Part shown: piece after piece, positions 31,100 to 42,419 of the stretch
Layout: the number at the start of each line of letters is the position of its first letter
Position numbering within the stretch: the stretch's first letter is position 1
Assembly (NCBI GenBank): GCA_027886185.1
Contig: WOAB01000893.1
Location: forward strand, 2,356,001-2,420,000
Source of the DNA: Rheum nobile
Lineage: Eukaryota; Streptophyta; Magnoliopsida; Caryophyllales; Polygonaceae
Direction of reading: 5' to 3'
DNA length: 64,000 bases
Position numbers and translations under genes: made by a program
Notes under the pieces: generated by a model
The model's input: the letters and a program-made list of their open reading frames with translations, nothing else
The model's database searches: none
What the model was told of the DNA's origin: nothing

Positions 31100-34000
31100 G
31101 TGTATGCTTTTGATTCGGGTTCTACCCATTCTTTCATCTCGGAAAGTTGCGTAAGTAAGCTAGGCTTAGTATGCAATAAGGCTTGTGAGCCTTTCGTAGT
31201 CAATCTTCCCAATGGTGAACATTTAGTAGGATCTAAGCGTCTGTCAGAATTTTCGATTACTATTCAGGGTATGAAGTTCGAAGCAGATTTGATCTGTATA
31301 GCCATGGCTCTATACGACATTATTCTCGGTATGGATTGGCTGACGCGTCATGGGGCGGTGATCGATTTCAACTCAAGAACTATGACGGTGTCATCTGGGG
31401 GCCCGTTCGTATGCAAATTCAAGGGTCGTAACGACGCTGATAACGGCAAGCTCATCAATGCGATGGCTGCGTGTAAGCTACTTCGACAAGGTTGTGTCGG
31501 GTACCTGTGCTATCTGGATAAGCCCAAGAAAGATGAGCCTTCAGTTCTTGATATTCCGGTCATTCGCGAGTTTTCGGATGTCTTTCCGAAGGAGATTCCC
31601 GATTTACCCCCAAATCGTGACATAGAGTTTACCATTGATCTCGAGCCTGGTACCGCGCCAATCTCCAAGGCACCGTATCGGATGGCTCCAGCTGAGATGC
31701 AAGAGTTGAAGAAGCAACTCGAGGACCTTCTTGAGAAAGGATATATAAGGCCGAGTGCATCACCTTGGGGCACTCCTGTTTTGTTCATCAAAAAGAAGGA
31801 TGGATCGTTCCGACTTTGTATCGACTATCGAGAGTTGAATAAAGTCACGATCAAGAATAAGTATCCGTTGCCGAGGATTGATGATCTGTTGGATCAATTG
31901 CAAGTAGCAAAAGTCTTTTCCAAGATCGATCTGAGATCTGGTTACCATCAGCTCAGGATTCGTGAGGAAGACATTCCGAGGACTGCTTTCCGGACGAGGT
32001 ATGGCCACTATGAGTTCGTAGTCATGCCATTTTGCCTTACTAACGCTCCAGCGGTCTTCATGGATCTGATGCATCGATGTTTCCACCAATACCTGGATAA
32101 GTTCATGGTGGTCTTCATCGACGATATTTTGATCTATTCCCCGAGTGAGGAGGCTCACGAGGAACACCTTCGGATCACCTTGTCAGTCCTTAGACAGAAT
32201 GAGATGTACGCAAAGTTGTCTAAGTGTGACTTCTGGATCAAAGAAGTGGCTTTCTTAGGCCATGTGATCAATGAGGATGGGGTTATGGTCGATCCCCAGA
32301 AGATTGAAGCAGTAGCCGACTGGAAGCGGCCTCAGAATGTGAAGGAGGTGTGCAGTTTCTTAGGACTTGCTGGATATTATAGACGGTTCATAGAGGGATT
32401 TTCTAAGATCGCTCTACCTATGACCGGGTTACTCCGCAAAGTCCACAAGAAGTTTGTCTGGGATGACAAGTGCGAGGCCAGTTTTCAGAAACTGAAGAAG
32501 TGTCTGACCTCCGCACCAGTGTTAGCGCTACCGGAAGGGAATGATGGTTATGTGGTCTATAGTGATGCTTCAAAGAATGGGTTAGGATGATGTAGAAAGG
32601 AAAGGTTATTGCGTACGCATCTCGGTAATTGAAAACCTATGAGGCAAACTATCCGACACAAATGATCTGGAGTTAGCAGCTGTAGTATTTGCGTTGAAGA
32701 TTTGGAGGCACTATCTCTATGGTGTGAGGTACCAAGTCTTCACCGACCACAAGAGTCTAAAGTACGTGTTCACTCAGAAGGAGTTGAATATGAGACAACG
32801 TCGCTGGTTAGAGCTACTCAAAGACTACGACATCGAGTTGTTGTATCATCCGGGCAAGGCTAATGTAGTAGCCGATGCATTGAGCCGGAAGACACCGCAC
32901 GAGACTGTAGTGGCTCTACTCACTGCTCAGACCAAGCTGGACCAAGGGTTATGCGAGATTGAAGTCTTGTACAATCAACGTCGAGGATACCTGAGTATGC
33001 TTGAGATTCAGGCTACGCTACTTGATCAGATCAAGGAGAAGCAGGTTGATGACATGGTCTTAGTAAAGCTAAGCAGTGAAGTGATGGACGGGAAAGCTCC
33101 CGGATTCGTGATTCAGGAGGAAGGATCACTCTGGTTTCAGGACCGGATTTGTGTGCCTGACGTTGATGGCCTTTGCCAGTTGGTGATGAAGGAGGCCTAT
33201 TCATCAGGTTATTCTGTACATCCAGGCTCTAGCAAGATGTACAAGGAACTCAGGAAGAAATTCTGGTGGCCCAACATGAAGTGGGATGTAGCGGAATTTG
33301 TGGAGAAATGCTTGACCTGTCAGAAAGTCAAGATAGAACACCGTAGACCAGGTGGTGAATTGCTACCTCTTCCAGTGCCAGAGTGGAAATGGGAGGACAT
33401 TGCTATGGATTTCGTCACAGGGCTGCCAAAGACTCAAAGTCAAAAGGATGCTATATGGGTAATCATTGACAGGCTCACGAAGAGTGCTCACTTCGTGGCT
33501 ATCAAGTCAACATGGGGAACCCAAAAGCTATCGAAAGTGTTCCTACACGAGATTGTCCTTTTGCATGGTACACCAAAGACCATTGTATTGGATCGTGATG
33601 GTCGATTCATGTCGAGATTCTGGAAGGAACTCCACAAGGCCATGGGAACCGAGTTGAGGTTCAATACTGTGTTTCATCCTCAGACGGATGGACAGTCTGA
33701 GAGGACTATCCAGACATTGGAAGATATGCTGAGAGCTTGTGTACTCGATCGTCCGACTAGCTGGGAGAACAACCTATGTCTGATTGAGTTCACATACAAC
33801 AATAGTTGGCATGCTACCATCAAGATGGCTCCATTCGAGGCTTTGTATGGTCGAAAGTGTAGATCTCCGATTTGTTGGGATGAGAATGCCGACAAGGTTC
33901 TGCTCAGACCGGAGTTAGTCGAAAGGACTGCCTCAGACATTGCGTTGATCCGACAGAGAATGTTGACAACTCAGAGTCGACAGAAGTCCTACGCAGATCT

Positions 34001-34206
34001 GAAGCGCAGAAATGTCGAATTCGAGGTTGGTGACAAGGTGTTTGTCAAGGTATCGCCATCCAAAGGAGTGTTCAGGTTCGGCAAGCGTGGGAAGCTTAAC
34101 CCTCGCTATGTGGGACCGTTTGAGATCCTTGATAGGGTGGGGTCTCTAGCGTATCGTTTGGCATTGTCGCCATCGGCACATCCGGTGCATAACGTGTTCT
34201 ACGTGT
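31100..34206 (+). pseudogene. Gypsy pol: protease, RT, RNase H, integrase (truncated at 3' end)
   Basis: Protease with AFDSGSTHSF (DSG catalytic triad) and IILGMDWL. RT with PYRMAPAEMQELKKQLEDLL, IDYRELNKVTIKNKYPLPRI, KIDLRSGYHQLRI and the FIDDILIYS active site (about 32114). One oddity is MPFCLTNAP, where Gly is usual in place of Cys. RNase H starts VVYSDASKNGLG and is broken by TGA at 32588 and further stops and an indel up to 32690. It resumes with TDHKSLKYVFTQKELNMRQR and VVADALSRK. Integrase has HPGSSKMYKELRKKFWWPNM with CLTCQKVK (zinc site), D in AMDFVTGLPK, D in LDRDGRFMSRFW and E in QSERTIQ, plus a GPF-type C-terminal module (RYVGPFEILDRVG). Coding stops at HNVFYV, where 3' LTR sequence begins. 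Confidence 0.92.
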
Positions 34207-34805
34207 AGTCTTCTCTTCATACGTCTCCGATAAGACTCGATCTTTAGAAGTCTTCTCTTGATCATTATATTTCGTATCCTACCGTAGAAGTATTGAGGTT
34301 TACTATCGTCATCGGCTTTTATTCGAGAAGCGATGGGTCTAGCCTAATACGACTACATAGACCCTTTCTATTTTACCCTTGCATAGTCTTTCATTAGACT
34401 AACCAACCGGTTATTTTCCCTTGCATGGTTGGCTGGTGTCATCCGTCTCATACGGCACATCAGGTAAACTTCCGTTCCATGAAGGCTAGAACCGACGATG
34501 AAGGCAGATGAAGTTTTTAAGAGTTTTATCCAAGTTGAAGATCCTAGGCAGGTGATCACTTCGATCAAGACCCTTATGTTATTTATTTAAAAGACTTCCG
34601 TTGTATTAAACATATTCTGTATTTATGTTGTATTTGGGATTTACGGATGTAATTCCGAGACTTTAGTTTAAATAAAGATTATGATATTTTGTTTTATCAG
34701 TGTATTTTATGATTTGTATGAATGGTTACGCCTTGGGTGGCTTCGGATGTGGAATCTGAGGTCACTGGCGGTAATACTTTCAAGGAAATATTTGGGGGTG
34801 TTACA
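34207..34805 (+). repeat. 3' LTR remnant of Tekay/Del-like copy 1
   Basis: 599 bp corresponding to the last 599 bp of the 5' LTR (27513-28111). Its start is fused directly to the integrase frame. Confidence 0.92.
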
Positions 34806-34810
34806 GATAG

Positions 34811-35110
34811 ACACAAAGCTGATCGCGATGATCACATCGATAGAGACAAAGGTGGTCGTGATGATCGCATCGATAGATACGAAGGTGCCAACGGGCGAGA
34901 ATTGCGTCGTTAGAGACGAGAGTTCCAATAGGCGAGAATTGCATCATGAAGTAGCTCGCTTGGAGCGTAGTCGACGTAGCAAATGGTGTCATGCAACTCG
35001 ACCAGGCGCTACCACATGGGCGATTATTTAAGTCGACTTGTGTAGGAGTAGCGATTGCGTATGGAGAGTTGCAACGTTGTATACCGATTGGGCAAAAAGA
35101 TAGACCATTT
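34811..35110 (-). other. Tat element, non-coding 3' region between insertions
   Basis: Continues the short GATCGC/GATGATCGCATCGATAGA repeats, then unassigned sequence up to the solo LTR. No gene. Confidence 0.6.
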
Positions 35111-35464
35111 TGTTCGGATTCAAACGCATTAATAAGAGAAATTAAAAACAAAGAACACGAGAATTGTTAATCCAGTTCATCAAGAAATTGACTACGTCTG
35201 GGGGCGCTGCCAAGCCAGGGTTCTTCTACTATTTTGTGATAACGATTACAATAATCAAGTGGGTATTTATACTAATTAGCGAAACCCTAATCAGGCCCAA
35301 AAGACCTTTGTACGAACGGGCCAATTGTTTTTTTCGAGGCTGCGCCCCGGACCCGCTGCTTCAGACAGGGGCTCCTGCCCCCGTAACCCTAGCCAACTCA
35401 ACCCAACTTCAAACGTTGGAGTTGGGCTTTCGGTGTACAGTCCATCAAGGTCCATAACCCAACA
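35111..35464. mobile_element. Solo LTR, 354 bp
   Basis: TGTTCGGATT...ACCCAACA with perfect CATTT duplications on both sides (35106-35110, 35465-35469). No internal sequence. Family unknown; by size probably copia. Confidence 0.85.
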
Positions 35465-35469
35465 CATTT

Positions 35470-35879
35470 GCCCAAGGAGAGTTCATTACGACATATCCCC
35501 TTGAGGGTGTAATCGTGTTTAGCACGGGTGCGATGTAGCTCGACTAGGCGTAATGTTGGATTTTTAGTGTAGACCGGTCTTTTAGCGAGCATGTCGTTGT
35601 GCGAGTAGATTGTGTTTCCCCAAGGGGTTGGAAAGAGAATGCAGTATAACTAGCAAGGATGCTCCCCAAGTTATTTGCCGAAGGTAGACCAGGGGCCCTT
35701 CCTTCGGGTACAACATGTCAGAGTAGGCATGGGCCTTTCTCGTTGTTGCGAATAGTTGTAATAACAAGATAATAGCATTGGCGATTAATTGCTGAATTTT
35801 ATTGAATAGATCAACATTCAAAGAGTAAAGAGCATGTGTAAGTAAGTTTAAGAGAACTAGATTAGGAATAATACTTCTT
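35470..35879 (-). other. Tat element 3' untranslated region
   Basis: Follows the end of the integrase on the minus strand. No protein motif; the frames are short. Confidence 0.6.
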
Positions 35880-36950
35880 AAGGTGTGTCGCGTTCGAGCT
35901 TCTGATCATGGACAAGCCATCAAGCGTGGCTAATTCGTAGGCACCTTGTCCGGCTACTTTGGTGATCTGATATGGGCCCTCCCATGTGGGTCCTAGCTTC
36001 CTAATGTTTTCCTCCCTTTTATCTTGGAACACCTTTCACACGACCCAATCGTTGACCTGGAACGTCGTTATCTGCACATTCCGGTTGTAGCTTTAAGCGA
36101 CCTCTTGCTAGTACGCTGCCCTCCCGGCGATTACATCATCATGTAATTCGTCGATAGGGTGGAGCATGAGCGATGCGTTTCTCTCTTCAGTGAGGAGGCA
36201 ATACCGTGCTATAGGGACTTGAACCTCGACGGGGAGGACAACTTTGCCGCTAAATACTAAAGAGAAAGGCATTTTACCTATTGTCGTTTTTGGCGTTGTG
36301 CAATTGGACCACAAAATGAAGGGTAGTTCATCCTCCCAAATGCCTTTTGCTTTCTTAAGCCTTTTTTTTTTTTCAAATTGTTGATGATGACTTTGTTGTT
36401 GGACCCGGCTTGGCCATTGGCTTGTGGGTAGCGAGGTGTTGACGTGACTAGTTTGATGCCTAGTTCTTGGTATAAGTCTTGCATCCTGTTGCTAATGAAT
36501 TGAGACACGTGTCCCAAACGATGGTGTCTAGGATGCCAAACATGCATAAGATGATCCTTCTAATGAAAGAGATCACATGCGAGTCCTTGACTTCCTTGAA
36601 TGCCTATGATTTGATCCACTTTGAGAAATAATCTATCATAGAAAGCATGAAAACACGTTGACCCGAAGCCGCGGGTAGCTTCTCGACGATGTCCATCCCC
36701 CACTTAATGAAAGGCCAAGGGGACGAGAACAGGTATAGTGCTTCTAATGGTTGATGGGATATTGGGTCGTGTCTTTGACAAGCGTCAAACCTTCTTGCAT
36801 ATTCGGTAGAACCTCTCTTCATAGTGGGCCAATAGTATCATGCCGTATGGGCACATAATGCCAAGTTTCACCCTCCGGAATGGTTGCCACGTTGTCCGTC
36901 GTGGAGTTCATGTAACACAGTTCAGACCTCACCTTCTCAAAGACACCTTA
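35880..36950 (-). pseudogene. Tat integrase, core and C-terminal part
   Basis: Minus strand: FDACQRHDPISHQPLEALYL, SSPWPFIKWGMDIVEKLPAA with the first catalytic Asp, then FMLSMIDYFSKWIKS. Then, in other frames, ISNRMQDLYQELGIKLVTST and PRYPQANGQAGSNN, where Ala-Gly stands at the position of the usual Glu-containing GQAE motif. Later come PFSLVFSGKVVLPVEVQVP and the C-terminal GPTWEGPYQITKVAGQGAYE (GPY module). Several frameshifts and stops separate these pieces. The element could not integrate autonomously. Confidence 0.85.
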
Positions 36951-38012
36951 AGTAACACCCCGAAGCAGACCACTTGAGTAACATGTCGTCTTTGAGAACG
37001 AAGGTGGATGCTCTGGCGTGAAGCCTTTGTGCTTCAATCTTGCCAGAAGGTAGCTCTCCCTGTTTAAGCCAATTGTAAAGTGGCATGACACATGAATCAC
37101 GATTGTTGGCGTAACTGACGTGTTGAGCAGGCAATGTGATGGCCAACTTGTCAACGCCAAGTACCTGGATATGCAAGAAAATAATCTTTTGATCGATATT
37201 CTCTTGGATCTATAACTGAGATGAGGTTGGCTAATGAGTCGGCTTTGCATTGGCATCTCTGGGGACTTGCTTGATCTGGAAGGTGTCAAAGCATTTGATG
37301 ATGTCCTGAACAACTTTTAGGTTGGCCGTCATCTTCGAATTGCGGACTGTGTACGTCCCGTTTATTTGATTCACATTTAGCATCGAATCACATATTACTT
37401 CCAAGTTTTTCACGCAAGTGTCTTTGGCAATCGTGATCCATGTTATCATTGCTTCGTATTCTACTTCATTGTTCGTTCCTTTGAATTCACAGCGCACAAC
37501 TTGGGCTATACTATCCCCCTGTGGTGGTTTTAGGACAACCTCTAGTCCCACACCGTTTTGATTCAAAGCTCTGTCCGTGTGCAGTGTCCACTTTGTTGAG
37601 TTGGCGTCGTTGACTTAGAGCAATTCTCCGGCATCTTGTTCTCATAGGTCAGACTGAAATCAACCACAAAATCTGACAAAGTCCGCGACTTGATAAACAT
37701 GTGTGTCTCGTACTATATGTCATAGCCGTTGAGGTGGACTTCCCACTTTGTCATTCTTTCAGACAACTCTGGTTTGATCATCATGTTCTTGATAGGATAA
37801 TTTGTTCATGCTTTGATGGTGTGAGCCTCGAAATAAATCCGCAACTTGATGGAGGTCATGATGAGGGCCATGGTGAGTTTCTCCACTAGTGAGTACCTTG
37901 TTTCTGCATCTAGGAGCGTCTTGCTCATGTAGTAAACCGGGAGTTGTTCGCCGTCTGCTTCTCTTTCTAGGACGACAATGACTAATGCTTTTGTCACCGC
38001 GAGGTATAAGTA
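36951..38012 (-). pseudogene. Tat RNase H and second (archaeal-type) RNase H
   Basis: From 38012 downward: LYLYLAVTKALVIVVL and QLPVYYMSKTLLDAETRYSL, the end of the RT-linked RNase H region, then KLRIYFEAHTI. After a gap, NQNGVGLEVVLKPPQG, CEFKGTNNEVEYEAMITWI and VICDSMLNVNQINGTY form a second RNase H of the archaeal type acquired by the Tat lineage. The integrase N-terminal region (37180-36950) is only weakly recognisable. The upstream half of the protein resumes at 48394 beyond the nested element. Confidence 0.85.
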
Positions 38013-38017
38013 TAGAG

Positions 38018-38955
38018 TGATGTGACTATGCCCCATCAAGTACCACCTACAAGCAAGGCCTCCACACTTTCCTCTGACTCTCCGAGTTCCCCAGAAAGTT
38101 CCTTGCACAACAAGGCCTCCACACTTTCGTCTGACTCTCCGAGTTCCCCAGACAGTTCCCTACACAGCAAGGTCTCCATAGTTCCCTCTGACCGTCCTCC
38201 TATCACCGCGCCTCCTGAGCTACCACCGAGGGCAATCACGCGTGCTCGAGCCAAGGAGTTTCAAGCCAAGCTCAAGAGGGGTCTCCTAAACTTTGGAGCG
38301 ACGAGCCAAGACCTTGTGGGTTCGATGACATTGCTTGTGACCCACCGAGCCACCTAAGGAACTCCACCGCCGGCATTTTGCACAAGACCTTCTAGAAGAA
38401 ACTCCAGCCAGCCTCTTTAATATTTTCAGCTTATTTTTAGTATTTTTGAGAGTTAAAGACTACTATAATAAAGGTTTTACTTGGGGAGGGGGAGAGTCTA
38501 GGAGTTAAGATTTTGTGGCCATGTGAAAGGTTGGCCGAGGGCTTCCTTGGAGGCCTATAAAAGGTTAAGGCCTTTCCCTTGTAAAGATATCTTCAACTTA
38601 ATCAAAAAACCTCTCAAAGAGTTCAGTTTTCCTTTGGAAAATTCCAGCAACAACACTGGTTCGTGAGTAGCATCGAACTACCTATCGATCCTCTTATTTG
38701 GGTGAGTTACATCCCTTAGGTGTTGATCATCTTTGTTCTTCCTAGTGGTGCGTCATATCCACTCAAGAAGATCACCTATCTTCATCACCATCCCAGCCAA
38801 ACCCAGTTCCCATCCACCCCAACTTCCCTTCACGAAATCAGTCCACAATTCCACCGAAAAGAAGTTCTTCCTCCCATAGGACATGACATCCTCTTGGTGG
38901 TTGTCTTCCTTGGCATTTCCTTGCACCGAGGCTGAAGAGATCGTCAATCCTAGCA
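38018..38955 (+). repeat. 5' LTR of the 38-kb gypsy element, with a coding tail and short repeats
   Basis: Begins TGATGTGACTATG, ends CCTAGCA. TATAAAA at 38556-38562. Its first part is an open frame (to 38357) that reads on from pol in the 3' LTR. It contains serine-rich repeats (ASTLSSDSPSSP twice) from a roughly 60-bp DNA repeat, then PPRAITRARAKEFQAKLK. Confidence 0.9.
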
Positions 38956-38957
38956 TG

Positions 38958-38970
38958 TGGTATCAGAGCC
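38958..38970 (+). promoter_or_regulatory. Primer binding site (tRNA-Met)
   Basis: TGGTATCAGAGCC, two bases after the LTR end. Confidence 0.92.
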
Positions 38971-39828
38971 ACGCAAGGTAAACGCTCGAAACTTTGTTCT
39001 AAAAGTCGAACTTAGTTCATCTTGCAAGCACTCTTGATTTCGTGCCATTTCTGGGTTGTGTGGACTGCAAATCTGAGATCCAATCGTGTGTTTTCTAAGA
39101 TAGATGACAACCTTTGGTTGGTATTAAATTTCCTTGAGTTAATACATGCATTAAACAAACTCACTTCCATTAATTCCACCAAAAATCTCTTGGGATTTCC
39201 TGCCATTAATGCGTCGGTTTTGCTGAAATTTTCTTTCTTCTTTTGCTGCATAAAACTTGGTCAAATTTGTGTGAATTATGAGTCAAATGGACCAATCATG
39301 GAGCTGAAGATATGGGAAACTACTTGAGATAACTCATGTCAACTAAAAACACTCTAGTTTGAACATTTCTTCATCAATTGTTGCGTGCTCAACTTAGTCA
39401 AGTTCTTTGCTCTCAATTATGTCTTCTCAATTGTGATCTAAGGATTATAGTTCAAGGAAAACTCGAGAAAGAGAGGCTAGTAGCCAGAAAAATTCGAGTA
39501 AAAGTCTAAGTTCGAGAAAGAGTGGCAAAGCCAGAAAAAAGCGAACAAGTTGTGCTTGAGGACCTTGTTTAGTACCTTCTTTGGTGACTTGTTTTGGTGC
39601 GTTTTGGCTGCATAAAACACCAAGTTTGATCAAAGTCTTTGTGGCTTTCTTGTTTGCAAAACGACCCCAATTAAGCCTTGTTTTGAGAGCTTGCATTTCT
39701 GAACTTTGTGACAACTTCTACAACAAAATTTTGGGCACTTGCTAGTTCGGTTCCCTTGGTTGAATTGCTTTCTCTTTAGTTCCTATGTTTGGGTATTGCC
39801 TTGGTTGCTAACTTGCAAGGAAGGTGCC
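38971..39828 (+). other. Untranslated leader of the gypsy element
   Basis: About 860 bp with no conserved frame. TTCGAGAAAGAG(A/T)GGC-type words recur near 39460-39530. The gag ATG follows at 39829. Confidence 0.6.
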
Positions 39829-41210
39829 ATGGATCCAAACAACAAACAAAAAGGAGTCACCATCCAAGAGACTTCATCCCCAATCACTATGGAGACTCTC
39901 TTGAAAGCCTTCCAAACAAGCAAGGAAGAGCAACAAGAACATGTGAGGCAACACATCCAAGAAATAAGCACGGAAACCGCCACCTTCATGCAAATTATGG
40001 AAGCCAAAATTGAGAACTCACTCAGCTGGATAAGGCCAAGTGGCCAACGAGAAGAAGGTGGTTTCCTACACTCTCCACGCCAAGAAGGAGACCAACTTGG
40101 AGTCATGCCAACTGCCTTTTCTAAGATGGCCTTCAATGAGTAGGCTACCACGTCTCAAGCTCCTCATTTTGCCTCCATTCGCCAAGATCAAGGGTTTGTT
40201 GAGGATCACTTGTCTCTTGTCAATTCTTACCCACCCATTCAGACTAACCATGCAAGAATTGGCACAAGATATGCTCCACCTCGGCCCTTCTCAAGGCCGG
40301 TTCCCTTGCCAAGAAGGAATGCACCAAGGAACCTCCCTCCTAGAGACCATCCTAGGGAGAGAATGGGTCAGTTTCAAAGGGAACTACGCCAAGATCCCCG
40401 GGGGTACTTTGAAGAAGACGAGAGGCCCCAAGGGAGGGAGCAGTACCATGGCGTGAAGGTACAAGTTCCTACCTTTTCAGGTTCGTCGGATGTTGAGTCA
40501 TACTTGGATTGGGAGTCCAAAGCCGAATCAGTTTTTGACTTCTACAACTATGGTGATGTCCAACATGTGGCTCTTGCTACAATTAACTTCATGAAGTTTG
40601 CATACTAATGGTGGCAAGAAGAGAAGGAGGAACGTGTGTATGGAGGGTACCATGCCATTAAAACATAGAGAGAGCTCAAGGCTGCCGTGAGAGCTCGTTT
40701 TGTGCCGGAGGATTACTTGGCTCGCATCCACGTCAAGCTTGAACGCATCAAGCAAAGACCAAGAAGTCCGGATGAGTTCTATAAAGAACTTAGAACTCTC
40801 TTGTTTAGATCGGGCATCAAGTTTCCCGAGGAATATGTAATATCTAAATTTGTTGGTGGTTTAAATTCTGATTTAGCTAACATTGTAGAAAATCAAAGGT
40901 TTGTTAGGGCACACCCATTGAAGAAGTCCTCCACTATGTCAACCATGTGTATGGAAATTTGTAAAAGAAGAGGACTAGCTCAAGCTCCCGCTCTTGGCCC
41001 ACATCAAGCTCCATCACCTCCAATGCTCAGCCAAGACGCCAAGAACCAAGAGTGGCTCCTTACAAAAGCCACCCAAAAAGGGAACTGCCACCACCAGTTG
41101 GAAGAGAAGGAGAGCCACGCACAAGGGAACTAAATTGTTTTAAGTGCCTAGGCCGAGGTCACTTTGCCAAGGACTGTCCAACCAAGAAGCAAGTGTTACT
41201 CAACACTCAT
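39829..41210 (+). pseudogene. Gypsy gag with one zinc knuckle
   Basis: ATG at 39829 gives MDPNNKQKGVTIQETSSPIT and a charged helical stretch, then a TAG at 40141-40143. In a following frame: proline/arginine-rich linker, then capsid motifs KVQVPTFSGSSDVESYLDWE and KAESVFDFYNYGDVQHVALA, a stop after MKFAY, then RARFVPEDYLARIHVKLERI and SPDEFYKELRTLL. After another frame change the CCHC knuckle CFKCLGRGHFAKDC appears (about 41137-41178). At least three stops or frameshifts. Confidence 0.86.
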
Positions 41211-41679
41211 GGTGAGTATGAATCCAAAGATGAAGTCTTAGAAGAAGCTGTGAGGGAAGAAGATCAAATAGAGGAGGACCTACACCTAGAGGCGGCCGTG
41301 GGGGATTGCTTTGTTGTCAAGCACACTCTAGTTGCCAATGATGCTCCAAGCATTCCCAACCAACGTGAGACCATCTTCCACACAAGATGCTTCATTCAAG
41401 GTAAGGTTTGTAGCATGATCATAGATAGAGGCTCGTGTTGCAACATAATTGATCAAGAGGTAGTATCCCGTTTCAAACTCTCAACTTCACCTCATCTTCA
41501 ACCTTAAACTTTGTGCTGGCTTAATTCTTCTACTCCTCTTAAAGTCAAAGAGCAAGCCAAGGTTAAGTTCTCCATTGGAGGTTATGAGGACGAAGTTCTT
41601 TGTGATGTGTTGCCTATGACCGCTTGCCACATTTTGCTTGGAAGGCCATGGAAGTTTGACAGAGGGGTCATCCACCATG
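41211..41679 (+). pseudogene. Gypsy protease remnant with altered active site
   Basis: Acidic linker (EEAVREEDQIEEDLHLEAAV), then CSMIIDRGSCCNIIDQEVV, where the expected Asp-Ser/Thr-Gly triad reads Asp-Arg-Gly. A stop follows SPHLQP. The frame then continues with KVKEQAKVKFSIGGYEDEV and HILLGRPWKFDRGVIHH, where the nested element inserted. Coding resumes in frame at 44513 as GVTNEYSFHLKGK. Confidence 0.82.
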
Positions 41680-42419
41680 TGATAGCAACATGCATGGGAG
41701 AATTAATCAAAGGCCTCCAAGGAAGAGGCTCAAGCAAAGGGTGAAGTTGGTACTTCTCATTTGGTTCTGGACAGTCTTCAGTAAAACGGCCATACATGTG
41801 GATAGAAAATTGATCTCGAGATGATTCAAGATGCGTTGGAAAGCTGATTCAAAGATCTACAACTTCATAGTTTATGTAGAATCAAGATTCTAACAAGAAG
41901 ATGGTCAAAATCAGGTTTTACTGAGAGCTATGCATGTCTTTCGCGACCGCGGAAGCCCCATCCGCGCCTGCGGAATTGTCGCTAATGTTCGCGTCTTCTA
42001 CAGAAACTTTTCCGCGATCGCGGAAACGGACTCGAGCGATAGCTGTTTTGTCATTTTATTTGGAAACTTATTATTACTTTTTAGTCGTTCTTTAAACCAG
42101 AAAACCCTGGTTTGTAATCTTATGTTGATTTGAGTAGTTAAGTTGAGTACGCTCCTTCCTTGAATCCCAACATCAACCCTTACGATCCCACGGATCAAAC
42201 TATCCCGTAGCTCGTCGCTTCGAGCAATCAAACACCGTTTCTTCGGTAATTCGCGATCATCACGTTGATCCCTACGTTAATCTCTTTGGACGAGTTTGGC
42301 TATCTCTTTAGCCCTAGGAAAGCCATCACTTTGGCTACGCAATAGAAGAATTCGACTACAAGCTTAAGGAAACGAAGATCCTGCGATTGCAAACGACACT
42401 TCAGGGGTTGTTCGCATCA
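41680..42419 (+). repeat. 5' LTR of the small non-autonomous element
   Basis: 740 bp, similar to 43744-44512 with scattered substitutions and small indels. CpG-rich motifs TTTCGCGACCGCGGAAG and TTCCGCGATCGCGGAAA at about 41939-42025. Confidence 0.9.

Larger units (their letters stand above)
25808..34805 (+). mobile_element. Tekay/Del-like Ty3/gypsy element, 3' deleted
   Basis: Plus-strand gypsy element with TGTAA...TTACA ends and perfect GATAG duplications (25803-25807, 34806-34810). Order: 2304-bp 5' LTR, PBS, an extra acidic ORF, gag, protease, RT, RNase H, integrase, then a 599-bp remnant of the 3' LTR. The pol end, any chromodomain, the PPT and about 1.7 kb of 3' LTR are deleted at 34206/34207. 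A related copy begins at 58296. Lineage is inferred from protein similarity and LTR length. Confidence 0.9.

Noticed and set aside
38958..38970. tRNA-Met-like sequence
   Set aside because: Only the 13-nt primer binding site is present, no cloverleaf. The same holds for the other PBS sites in the window.
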